A stretch of DNA of 64,000 nt from Reticulascus tulasneorum (Eukaryota > Ascomycota > Sordariomycetes > Glomerellales > Reticulascaceae). Position 1 is the first letter of the stretch, and every line of letters starts with the position of its first letter. The position numbers were made by a program, and so were the translations under genes. The DNA is taken from NCBI GenBank assembly GCA_001557505.1, contig LSAX01000005.1:3348001-3412000 (forward strand), in the 5' to 3' direction. Under the pieces are notes generated by a model. It saw only the letters and a program-made list of their open reading frames with translations, had not been told where the DNA came from and did not search any database. Positions 53,291-62,942 of the stretch are shown in pieces.

Positions 53291-53455
53291 CGAGCGTCAG
53301 GCCCAGCGTCAAACGTCACACCCAGCGTCTAGCATCGAGCCCGGCGTGAAGCCTCGAGCCCAGCGTCGAGCCTTGACCCTAGTGCCAAGCGTCACACCCA
53401 GTGTCAAGCCTCGAGCATCAAGCCCAGCGTCGAGCCTTGAGCCCAGCGTTAAATA
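53284..53455. repeat. Minisatellite at duplication junction
   Basis: About 170 bp of imperfect repeats built on CCCAGCGTCGAGC and CCCAGCGTCACAC-like units (CAGCGT occurs at least seven times). It lies between the truncated Kelch relic of unit 1 and the left border of unit 2. Confidence 0.85.
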
Positions 53456-53703
53456 GTAAGTGCTTGAAATACGTGACGAGATCCGTGCGATAATATAAGA
53501 AAATATCCTAGGAACCGTTTGATCTGTGGTTAGAGAACTTGTTCTTTGAAGCAATCTGCGTGTCGTCGGATTGGCTCGCGACGACCTCCGGACGGGTATA
53601 TCAAAACCCTGGGAATGTATTAGCCAAAAGATTTTAGCAGGTCAAAAGCAGGTTAGACGCGATGCTTGGGAGTTTGCAAACGCAGACGCCCAGTTGGCTT
53701 ACC

Positions 53704-54777
53704 TCTAGCTCCAGCAACGAGGCTTTCAATATACGTAGCAGAGACCTCTATGCCTTCTGAGGTTGCTACCGCATCGTCGAATATATAGGGAATACCTGGC
53801 TGGTTGGTTCTTTCGGGATCGCGAGGATCTGACCAGAATTCCACGATTCCTCCAAGAGCTGCGACTTCCCAATGATAGTCGGCTTCCGCTGGAGCTCCAG
53901 GAACTTAAACGGTGTCGGGGGTTACGGGCTGAGACCTTCCAGTCAAGAAGCCAGTGAGAAAATGCACAATTTCATGAGCGACCGAGATGATCATCTGGAA
54001 CATATACAGGTTGTATTTGTCGAGATTCTGAGTGCTAGTGCCCACAGTATCTGTCATCCCTACATTAGTCTTGTCCAGGAGAAAAAAGGGTAGAATAAGA
54101 AAGGAAATATTGGATGGGAGGATCATGGTGTGGAATCGCAGTACTCTTTGATTTAGTGTAAGGAGACCACCATTGACGGGTTGGAAGTCGGTCAAGGTCA
54201 TTCCTCTTCTCGCCCAGTCATATATAGTGGTCACTGCCTCGCCTGGAGTATCCTTCACGTAGAAATCCGGAGCATCCGTTCGCATGCGTCGCAAGAAAAG
54301 ATCGATAAATTCATCTATACGTCTGAATTGAGGGTCGTCAGACGGATATAGACATGGATCGCCATCAGCTTGGCGGCCAAGAACGATGCTCCTCGCAAGA
54401 TTTCGCAGCGCCAAACGTCCCCGACGAGCTTCGACAATGAGGAGAGCGCGATCGATAATTGTTCGCACTGTTCTATGCCGATAGCTGTTTATAGGCAGCC
54501 TTTCTGCTTGGTCTGGGTCGTCTGTCGGCACCCACACGGTAAGATTGCGAACGCTTGATGCACTCATGTTTGTAGACGCTTCGAGTTTGACTTTAGACCG
54601 CAGTTCTGTATATGCTGTGCCAGTCAAGGCATACAACCCCTGGTCTTTGTGCGAAGTTAAGCTGGATGGGAGCTTTACCAGTGAAAGCTTTTGGCAAACT
54701 GTGTCCAGAAAGAGAATAGTGGTTGAGTTGTGCGGGATAGGAACGCTTGAATCAGGACTTGAACAACCCAGATACAA
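53704..54777 (-). pseudogene. Zincin-like (HExxH) protein, copy 2, with in-frame stop
   Basis: On the minus strand one frame runs from at least 54777 to the splice donor near 53704. It contains NLTVWVPTDDPDQAERLPIN, RTIIDRALLIVEARRGRLAL, DEFIDLFLRRMRTDAPDFYV and TTIYDWARRGMTLTDFQPVN, then MIISVAHEIVHFLTGFLTG with a complete zinc-binding HEIVH at 53962-53976, and ADYHWEVAALGGIVEFWSDP. A TAA at 53905-53907 interrupts it 17 codons after HEIVH; the other copy has CAG at the same place (51240-51242). The next exon, after an intron, is frame-shifted by one T relative to copy 1. Known zincins are metallopeptidases or metallo-toxins; this family I do not recognise. The 5' end is unresolved: the frame is open beyond 54777 or an intron (GTAAGC ... 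CATGTAG, 54787-54843) precedes it. Confidence 0.75.
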
Positions 54778-55480
54778 TAAAGTAACTACATGGGGATTTA
54801 GGACATATTTAAAGCTGATTGAACAGAATCCGTTGGGCTTACAACATCGACGGCAACAAGAACAACCAGGAGTACGTTGGGAGTTTGTGCCGTCACTCTA
54901 GGCCACTTGGCCTGGCCTGAATGATTACCTTCTCATTCATTTCCCTCTAGACGCGGATGAGACTTTAGCGGTGGCCATGACAGACCTGCTAGCCTACCCT
55001 TCCTCAGCAGGCGTTCGCAGGTTATGTTTCAAAATGGGTTAGGAGACGGCGTGTTTCTTCGAGTTACCTGTAGTTGTGACTTGTTTCGCATGCGATCGCT
55101 TTGGAGGCCATAGCCGCTCTAGCCACCAGACAGCAGCCGCCAGACAACAGCCGTGCTTCATCATTGTCCAACCATTGATCGAACCCAGCGGCGGTAAGTA
55201 AAGTCGTAGGCGGTTACTCAAATAGTACGCTGTGTCTAATCGCGATGTTCCATCAGCCGCCACCCACTTATTGAGACCTGCAGAATCGTTTCAAGTGTCG
55301 CCAACAACCTTGAAAATATTGACCAAGGTATAGCCGAGAAGACGAGCACCACCTCAGATTGATATTCTCCATTTCCACAGTCAAGGCTCCCCGCTCGTAT
55401 TCAAGACTGGACAAGTTTCTCAACGCATAGAACTAAAAAATTAAGCTTCTTGAACTCAATTTACCCCAAGCATTCCGGTC

Positions 55481-56656
55481 ATGGCTCAAACAAGTACCAG
55501 AGACACCAGTTTTGACGAGATTAATGCAGAATCTCAACAGCTATCCATTGCAAAACTGCAGGCTCAGCATCACGAAGTCTTGACGCGGGCAATTGCAAAT
55601 GTCCTCACCAGCTCTATTGCTAAGCTTACTTATGGCCAAATCATCGATGGGCTTCCCCTCTCGGATGTTACGATTGAAACCTACGGAAGTATCGCTTGCC
55701 GTAAACATCCTCTCCTTAGCCAGCATCTCAAGTTGTCCTTAGAAGTTCTTGATAAGGTTGATCAACTTCATTCGACCTTTGACCCTGATACATTAAGAAT
55801 GGACTCAGTGGTAAGTCGCGTTTTGAGGAGTTCACAAGCTTCATTTCTAGCTCATAATACTCTTCTAGCTTATCTTTGCTTTTCAGGCTGCTAGCCCTGG
55901 TTCTAGAGCCTTTCAAACATACTTAATCGAGCTGGTTGCTAGATCTGTTCATCAGATTGCCGTCTGGTTGTTTAAACAGGGCCCAATTCGTCTTGAAACC
56001 GATCTCCTCCTTTCATGGCGACCTGATAATGATACCGAGTCCCTTTACTACCCTGCCGGTTTTCTTCCAACCTTTTTCCGGCACCCATGGTATCGTAACT
56101 ACGCGCAGTATCCGGACGGTATCGCTAGCGGCGTGGGATATTGGGCCGAGGCTCGCATTCTCGGCGGAGTGGTTTTGTTTGATAGACGCGAACCAGGGTC
56201 TGACCAAAATGTTAAGGTAAGGTCCATCTCATTTTGCATTCTGGCTAGTTTTGCAACATAGGGAGCTAACTGCGAGATCGGACTGATGCTATATACTTCC
56301 ATTCCGATAATCGTGATGTTACCTATCGTATCTATCGCCTACTAGATGATCAGAAGCAACAGCTTTTACGATTCCTACTTTCTGAAGAAACGCCGCCGCA
56401 GTCATGCCCACTTCCTATTCATGGGAACATGGACAACCGCGAGCGTATCGATCCCGAGGAACCAATTATGGAAACGGGTATCTATCGTGACAGGTGGGAA
56501 CGTCGACTACTTTCAGAAAAGGACGGAGATAGTCGCCTTAAAGATGTTGTGGATGATTTCAACTACGTGTCAGAAAATGAATGGGAGGACGCGAGATACA
56601 GGGGAACGGTGATGAGGTCAAGACGGTTGAGGGACGATTATCCAGAGTGGTGGTAG
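55481..56656 (+). pseudogene. Duplicated unknown protein, copy 2, third acceptor lost
   Basis: Exons 55481-55810 and 55887-56216 splice canonically, and 56282-56656 continues the copy 1 third exon without a stop (TDAIYFHSDNRDVTYRIYRL to DDYPEWW). If joined it would give 344 residues with the same helix (VARSVHQIAVWLFKQG) and GVGYWAEARILGGVVLFDRR motif. The expected acceptor is AG in copy 1 (52734-52735) but GG in copy 2 (56280-56281). The nearest AG (GCGAG, ending at 56276) shifts the frame. Without splicing the product ends 16 residues after exon 2 in a TAG. So the gene may be inactive, make a truncated protein, or use an unusual acceptor. Confidence 0.7.
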
Positions 56657-56780
56657 GTATTTAGCTACTTATATAAGTAGTATGATCTCGAAATAGAGAT
56701 GATAGGCCGGCAATGCACGGTGTGGTCAGCGCTCACAATAGCTTGCTTGCCTCTATACACATAGGCCAGGATTGAGCGCT

Positions 56781-57818
56781 TCAGGGGTAAAAAACGTCAA
56801 AGCTATCTACAGGACCACCACCTCGTACTATACCGCCACCGGGAACGAAGACGCCTCCGCCAACACCTACTGCCGAGGTTCCGTGTCTCGGCAGCCTCAT
56901 GATGTCCAACTTGTTCCACTCGTCTCTTTCTGTGTCGTATGCTTCTGTTTGATTGAAAACACCAGACGCCTGAGTTGTGTCTCCTTCACCACCGAACGTG
57001 TACACGATTTTTCCCACTGCTGCCGCAGCGAGCCCACCCCGCGGTGTTGGCAGTCTACCGTTCCGTGTGGTCCAACCACTTGCCATGTCTCCCAAATTAA
57101 GGGCAAACACTGTGTCGCGGACGTTTTCCTGGCCCCTATCTCTGCCACCAAGCACGTAAAATGTCTCACCAACAACCGCAAAGCCTGCATGGTCCCTTGC
57201 CGCTGGCAGACGACTAGCTGCTGCGGGGAGAGGTATCCAGGAGCCAGACGCAGTGTCATAGGCGATCACGGTATCCACGGTATCCTGTTCGAAGGGTGGG
57301 ACTAGTTGAAGATGCCGCATTCCACCGGCTAATATGACAACCGAGCCATGTACTCCTACAGAGGCGCTCCCTATTGCAAGTCCTGAAGGAATCGATTCGA
57401 TCGCCTCCCAAGCATCCTTCTTGGGATCGTATACCCAGGAATTGGGAATAGCAACCCATTCACCCGCCCCGTTGTCGGCGAGCCCGCCGAGAAGATACAC
57501 CTTGCCACTGACAACCGCAGCATTGGGATGGTTGAGGGCAACGGGCAGCGGCGCCGCTGGTGCATGCCAAGTGTTACTCGAGATGTCGTAAAACTGTATC
57601 AAGGTCGTGGTCGAAAAGCTGGTCGCATTTGGAACAATTCCACCCACAATCCCCAGCGTAGAGGAAGACAACGCGATGGTGCTATGCTCCTGACGTGGCG
57701 CAATCGGAATTGGCGTCAGGTCTTTCCAAGAACCTTGAGGTTGGCATGGACTGCATAAGGAAGGTGTCAGCTGTATGGCGGCAGCCAGGTTCCAAAATAT
57801 TCTACTACGGATATGCAT
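56781..57818 (-). CDS. Secreted Kelch-repeat protein
   Basis: Intronless, 345 residues. A signal peptide (MHIRSRIFWNLAAAIQLTPSLC) precedes five to six Kelch blades with the usual GG doublets and downstream Tyr/Trp: STLGIVGGIVPN, GKVYLLGGLADNGAG with WVYDPKKDAWEAIESIPSG, VVILAGGMRHLQ, ETFYVLGGRDRGQ and KIVYTFGGEGDTTQ with AYDTERDEWNKLD. The layout matches fungal extracellular Kelch or galactose-oxidase-like beta propellers; no copper-site (Tyr-Cys) region of galactose oxidase is visible. Its end is a Gly/Pro-rich stretch (VPGGGIVRGGGPVDSFDVFYP). Its last 60 bp are also present, broken, at 53229-53290. Confidence 0.88.
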   Translation of the reverse strand: MHIRSRIFWNLAAAIQLTPSLCSPCQPQGSWKDLTPIPIAPRQEHSTIALSSSTLGIVGGIVPNATSFSTTTLIQFYDISSNTWHAPAAPLPVALNHPNAAVVSGKVYLLGGLADNGAGEWVAIPNSWVYDPKKDAWEAIESIPSGLAIGSASVGVHGSVVILAGGMRHLQLVPPFEQDTVDTVIAYDTASGSWIPLPAAASRLPAARDHAGFAVVGETFYVLGGRDRGQENVRDTVFALNLGDMASGWTTRNGRLPTPRGGLAAAAVGKIVYTFGGEGDTTQASGVFNQTEAYDTERDEWNKLDIMRLPRHGTSAVGVGGGVFVPGGGIVRGGGPVDSFDVFYP

Positions 57819-59361
57819 GGCTATGTCTTTATATAGTGAAAGGGCTCGATGCAGAGTTGTATGCCATTTGGGTCAGTGGGGGAGTCGAAGCTTATATACT
57901 TTTGAAGCCCTCTTACCACAGAAGCGGTGCTATGTAGCTTCTGTAGCGATCGGAACTAATAAGCTGCTATCTGATATGCATAGACTTTTCCCGGCAGATT
58001 AAGTCCCTACTAGAAACGGCAATTCGTAATGAATGAAGGATCTCCAACTCGGCCGCGTGGCCCGCGTTGGCAACTTGGCGCGCGTATTCACTTGCAGGGC
58101 AGGGCTTCGACCGCCTGGTAAGTTATGGATCAACCAGGATCTAAGCCTTGCAAAGTCCGTCCGTCCGCGATTTCGGCCGAATTTCCACAACACATGGACC
58201 ACTGTATCGCCGAGCATGTACGTAACGTGATAGACATGAAAAATTGGCTTTTAATTTTGAACTACCGAATGGCTACTCTAATGTGTAAGGGAGACAGTGA
58301 ACTTGATGCAAATGCTCAGGTTGGATTAACGACAACAGCATCGGCCGCAACGCTGCTGCACAGTTGAAGTTAGCAATTTCTACATTTTGGTCTTCCAGAT
58401 TGCTTTCTACTTCAAAGTATCAATAGGACCCATGTAGATCCGTACACCTTCGGATGTTACTTTTGGGGCAGTGATGATGGATTTTCACGTAAGCCCCAAA
58501 ACATAGAAACGGCGCAAAGTACTACCCTCGGGACAACCAACGAACAGAGAAGACAGAGAAGACATCCTGGGCTTGTGGCATACGTAACCTCCCCGTCATA
58601 ATAATGGAAAGGACACGAAACTCTGGTACCTTTCCGTATCTCTGCCGCATGCGAGCTCGGGATCCCACCATGGACAGTGTGACCCAATGCCTCGTGCTCG
58701 CACTTGGATAGAGAGGTTACTTACCCGAATATCGTCCATAGTTGTCGTCATACCCGCGGAGTTGAAGAGACCTTGAACCCATGTATTGGTCCGTTTCCTC
58801 GCCGCTGGTTCCAAATCATTGAAGCACAGTACCGTGGTTGTGCTATTCTTCATGCAAAGTTGCGACATTTAGTCTATTTGGTGATCAAGAGTAAGCTACC
58901 TATACAGCGGCTAATCCAACTAAGGAGTATCTCGTTATCCTTGAACTCGCGGACGACTCTCGTCAGATGGGCCCTATTTTGTAGCCCATGAATAGCCACT
59001 ATTAGCTGCTAGAGGCGCGCAAAATGTCACAGATGTCCATGTGGCCAGTTGATGCAGGATCTGATATTTCCATGTATGCGACACGACCAGAAGCGCTGTC
59101 TGAAATCAGACAATGTGCAAGAAATAGGCATTTCTGGCACTGAACTTTGCGAAACAGTGTGAGCGTGTCTCATCTGTAATTGATTTCGCATCGCTAAGAG
59201 ACCTCATCGAGTGTTTATGGCAGCCAAAGACTTGGCTGATTTGGCTTTCCACTAACGATGGCAGCTCCCTCACGACTCCATGGTTATCGAATATGAGACG
59301 TGGATTACCCACTGTGTCAGTAATCTCGACAGGTATCACATGACCCAATTAGTTGCAAACA
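57819..59361. other. Intergenic, nothing recognised
   Basis: A minus-strand frame at 58596-58868 contains a consensus donor (GTAAGT at 58720-58725) but no partner exon or domain. No repeats or RNA genes seen. Confidence 0.35.
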
Positions 59362-60370
59362 TCAGTGTTTAGCTGGCAGCTCCTGCACAGAGGTGCCGTG
59401 AAGCTCTGTTGTTGGGGAATAGTAATGTGCTTGTGCTGATGGCATTTGCTGCATAGACGGCATCGAGGGCTGCGTATTCTGCGTATAATAAACCGGATTG
59501 GCAGGATTGACGATGTTACTCCCCGTATCCGGCGAGGGGAGGTATGAATCCTGCGGGCCGTAGGTCCTGCTCGCTGCCGAGTTTGCCTTGTTCTGTTTTC
59601 TCAGCTGCCAGCCCAGGAAAGCAAGTGCCGCTATGAGAGCGACTCCCAATGGTATTCCAACGCCAGCACCTATCGCTAAAGACTTGCCCACGCCACCGGG
59701 CGCAGGGGGCTCTGATGATTGGCTCGGAGTCCCTGTCGAGCTTTGTGAGGAGGTGGTAGACGATCTGGTTGGCACAGAACTGCTTCCACCGGTGGTGCTT
59801 ATTTGGCCCGTTGGCAAATTCGAGGGAGGAGGACTCGAGGTAACACTGTCACCACCCGGTCGGCTCAGAGTCGACCAGAGCGGGATGGTTGTTATGATGT
59901 CCGACGGGCTGCTACAGCAGCTGTAGTCGTCTCCGCAGCAAAATGGATTGTCCACACCGTTCAAGCCAGAGCATAACTGAAGGTACAGGTAGCCATCGTA
60001 AGCTATTAAATGACCAAGGGTTAGTCGCACACGGCGCACAGCAAATACCACATGGGTGAAATGGGCGTGATAATCACAAACCTTTCTTGGATACTGGGCA
60101 TTGCATGTCACAAGGCGGCGCCCAGCTCTCGCTCGTACAGCCCTGAATCGAATACCCGTTGTTGCCTCCAGCATTAAGACAGAGCCCATTGGACAAACAA
60201 AAGTCCGACGCGCCACAGCACAGGCTGACCGTCGCGTTGGGATCGCACGGGACTAGCTTGTCAGAAGCAGATCCATCTGGCATGAAGCATGTGGCAGCGG
60301 CGACTATCGCAACTAGGTTGCTGAAGCCAATAAAGCCCCCGCCGGCAATGCTTCCTCCGCAGCGGAGCAT
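59362..60370 (-). CDS. Cys-rich single-pass cell-surface protein
   Basis: Exons 60082-60370 and 59362-60002, 309 residues. The N-terminal ~125 residues hold a signal-like hydrophobic stretch (GFSNLVAIVAAATCF) and a cysteine-rich ectodomain (PDGSASDKLVPCDPNATVSL, LCCGASDFCLSNGLC, FCCGDDYSCC). A Ser/Thr/Pro-rich stalk (about 127-195) suits O-mannosylation. One transmembrane helix lies at about 205-228 (IGAGVGIPLGVALIAALAFL), followed by a basic stop-transfer (GWQLRKQNK) and a ~75-residue Gln/Pro/Tyr-rich tail. The pattern is that of fungal surface sensors or mucin-like membrane proteins (Mid2/Wsc-like layout, though no WSC domain). The ATG at 60370 puts the hydrophobic stretch at the N-terminus; earlier in-frame ATGs exist. 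Confidence 0.8.
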
Positions 60371-61165
60371 TGTGGAATAGGACAGCCGAGTAGCAACAGA
60401 TCGGAAGCTACTACGGAGTTTGCAGCGTGGGAAGGAGAAAGGATTCAATAGAAGCGAAGATGGAGTTCTATGGGAATAGCTATTTGGTATAGCCAGGGCA
60501 AGACGGGTTCGGTACCCGCCCGTGTTGCACAACGCCGTTTATTGGACCATCACGACTAATTAGGGGGTTGCGAGATTGCTCACTTCACCATTAGCGTTAT
60601 ACAGTATGATCTGTTATTAATTGTAGCTGATATGCAGCACAGTCTGGCCCTCCGTATTTCGTATCGTACCTTGCAGCGCCACCGCCACGGTTTCACGATC
60701 AGATCGGTCGCCTCCAATTGCGCCCATGTCCAACGTTATCCGCATTCATATCATTTGCTCGATTGATTTGGGTGCTATTTATAACACCCGCTATGTTGAC
60801 CACGTCCCATCTCGTTGGCCATTTGGACCTGAAAGACCTTGCTCGCCAGTGTAAAGCGAAGATCCAGCGTCCTACCAGGCCTCTATAATATGATCCGTCT
60901 AGACAAATGAGAAGGACGTATATGCTCAAGTAGTCATGGTGGTCATGCTGGTCGTGATGTTGGTGGTCTTGAAGATGCAACGATTAGGGCGCCACTTTCC
61001 AGCAGCCTTACAAGGCGCTGGACTAGCACCATGTGGGTCCTGGCGGGGCTTGAAACCTGACCCCACCACCCGAGAGCCTTCAACTTCAAGATGGTATCTC
61101 GCATTGCTAAATTCTCCGGCCCCCCCTTCAAGCATCCAATTATTTCCCCTTGAATAGAACCAGCC

Positions 61166-62401
61166 ATGCCGACGTCTCCCACTCCTATAGCGCCTGCGCA
61201 TTCGCGACAGGAAACGCCGAAGCTGCGATCCTCTTGCGATGGGTGCGGAACTGCTAAAGTCAAATGCGATCGCGGCCACCCTAACTGCGGTCGCTGTGAC
61301 GAGCTCAGTTTGCATTGCGTATATGGACCGTCACGCCAGTTCGGGAAGCCACCGCGGAAGAGGCCTGGTGCCAACCTAGGTGAGACGAGCGAGAATCGCG
61401 CATGTAAATCGTGGACAGCACCGAGCGACCAGCATCTGATAGCCGCCGGCCTCAGGGGACCCGCCAGTATCAACAGTCCCCGGCCGACTGATTTCCCAGC
61501 TCTCGCGGTCGACATTCGTCCAACTTCGTACAGAATAGACAACGCGCTGGACACCAACGAGCAGGACCAGCTTCTTTCAGGATTTTGTCCCTCAATGCCT
61601 CTCGATTTCTGGTCGCAACTTGACAACGTAGGCAGTGTTCTTGAACTTCCCTCAGCACCATCCGCGGAGCCCACCAGGAACGCAACCGCAATCTCCGACT
61701 CGCACAGTTGCCCTAGAGAGTCGTACGAGATCTTTCGGGATCTAATATGTCCCAGTCCTTCTGTTCACGCACCCGATTCCAATTCCGTCACGGTTCCGGC
61801 ACAGTTGGATCTTGTGCTTCATGCCAACAAAACCGCTGTTGATCGTCTCAGCCGCCTCCTGAAATGTCCCTGCGCCAAAAGCGGCCATCGGGCCATGGTG
61901 CACGCATCTATTGTTTCCCGAATTCTGATCTGGTATCAGCAGGCGGCTGGGTGGACAGGTTGCAGCTCTTGGGGGCCGCTCCCTTCCGCATTGGTCGATC
62001 CACCATCCGCTTCCCAAACTATATTATCATCCCCGTCCCCAACCCCATCTTCATCTCGGCTACCACATGAGATGGAAACCGAGGGGAGTGCAAACAGTCA
62101 ACCCTCGCTAGTTCAAGCCACGGGATTTTCCGTAGAGCAGGTGCCAGTCTCGGTGGGTACCTTCGGGATCGAGGACTATAGCGTTCAGGCCGCCTTCCGG
62201 AACCAGCTGATCCTGAGCGAGCTCAAGAAGACGGCCCTTTTGATCGACATGTTCACTTCACCAGACTTGGGCGAACCGTCCGCCAGCGGTGTGGCAGACC
62301 TTTACTCTTATTTGGGGGCGTGGCTCCGAAGTGAACATTCGAGAACAGTCAAAATTTTGATGACTAGACTTAGTGCATTCAACCAAAACCTTGTGTCTTG
62401 A
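61166..62401 (+). CDS. AflR-type Zn2Cys6 regulator
   Basis: Single exon, 411 residues. The zinc cluster SCDGCGTAKVKCDRGHPNC completed by GRCDELSLHC has Cys at 24, 27, 34, 41, 44 and 51, followed by the basic linker SRQFGKPPRKRPG. This CDGC.AKVKCD version and the short post-cluster linker are those of AflR-family regulators. The C-terminal part has the matching pattern LDLVLHANKTAVDRLSRLLK, CPCAKSGHR and SRILIWYQQAA, then SEHSRTVKILMTRLSAFNQN, i.e. the aflatoxin-regulatory domain. Such proteins switch on a neighbouring secondary-metabolite cluster. The next gene on the right is a NmrA-like reductase, consistent with a cluster that continues beyond the window. The product pathway cannot be told. 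Confidence 0.88.
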   Translation: MPTSPTPIAPAHSRQETPKLRSSCDGCGTAKVKCDRGHPNCGRCDELSLHCVYGPSRQFGKPPRKRPGANLGETSENRACKSWTAPSDQHLIAAGLRGPASINSPRPTDFPALAVDIRPTSYRIDNALDTNEQDQLLSGFCPSMPLDFWSQLDNVGSVLELPSAPSAEPTRNATAISDSHSCPRESYEIFRDLICPSPSVHAPDSNSVTVPAQLDLVLHANKTAVDRLSRLLKCPCAKSGHRAMVHASIVSRILIWYQQAAGWTGCSSWGPLPSALVDPPSASQTILSSPSPTPSSSRLPHEMETEGSANSQPSLVQATGFSVEQVPVSVGTFGIEDYSVQAAFRNQLILSELKKTALLIDMFTSPDLGEPSASGVADLYSYLGAWLRSEHSRTVKILMTRLSAFNQNLVS

Positions 62402-62942
62402 ACAATGATGATGTCACCATGGGCAGTTGGTTTAATGTCTGGTATCAAATCTAGCTGGTACAGGCGTGTCTAACCAGGCTACTTTCTATTACATGGCTAC
62501 AGGGCAGTTTGCCAAGAGTGTCCGTGACGGTAATTGGAGAAGTGGTCCATCTCTCGTTTTGTCGGTTTGCACCATTTATCTTTATCCCTTTTCTGAAACT
62601 AGGTTCGACTCCAAGGTGGTGATGAGTTAAAGAGTGGCAGATAGTCGGTTTTGTAATCGAGCCCCACCGGCCCCTTTCGCTAGTGTACCTTCGGGTACCG
62701 AAGACGAATCCCTATTGGCCGAACGGCGAGCGTCAAATTCACGAGACTCCCGACGACTGGGTATATATCTCAAGGCACTGGCAAAAGTATTGTGTTTATA
62801 TGGCATAAATGGTATTCCAACTCGCCTTCTCTTACTTCTTGCAAAGATCGTTTCGTCTACTTTGACTTTCTTTGTCCGCTGTCACTACGTCCTTCGCCTG
62901 TCTTCACAAAGACAACAAAAGAAAGTCCACCACGAAACCGCA

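Larger units (their letters stand above)
53460..56843. repeat. Tandem segmental duplication, unit 2
   Basis: Counterpart of unit 1, and the less deleted copy: it keeps the zincin-like gene almost full length and is contiguous with the intact Kelch gene. See unit 1 for the anchor points. Confidence 0.85.
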
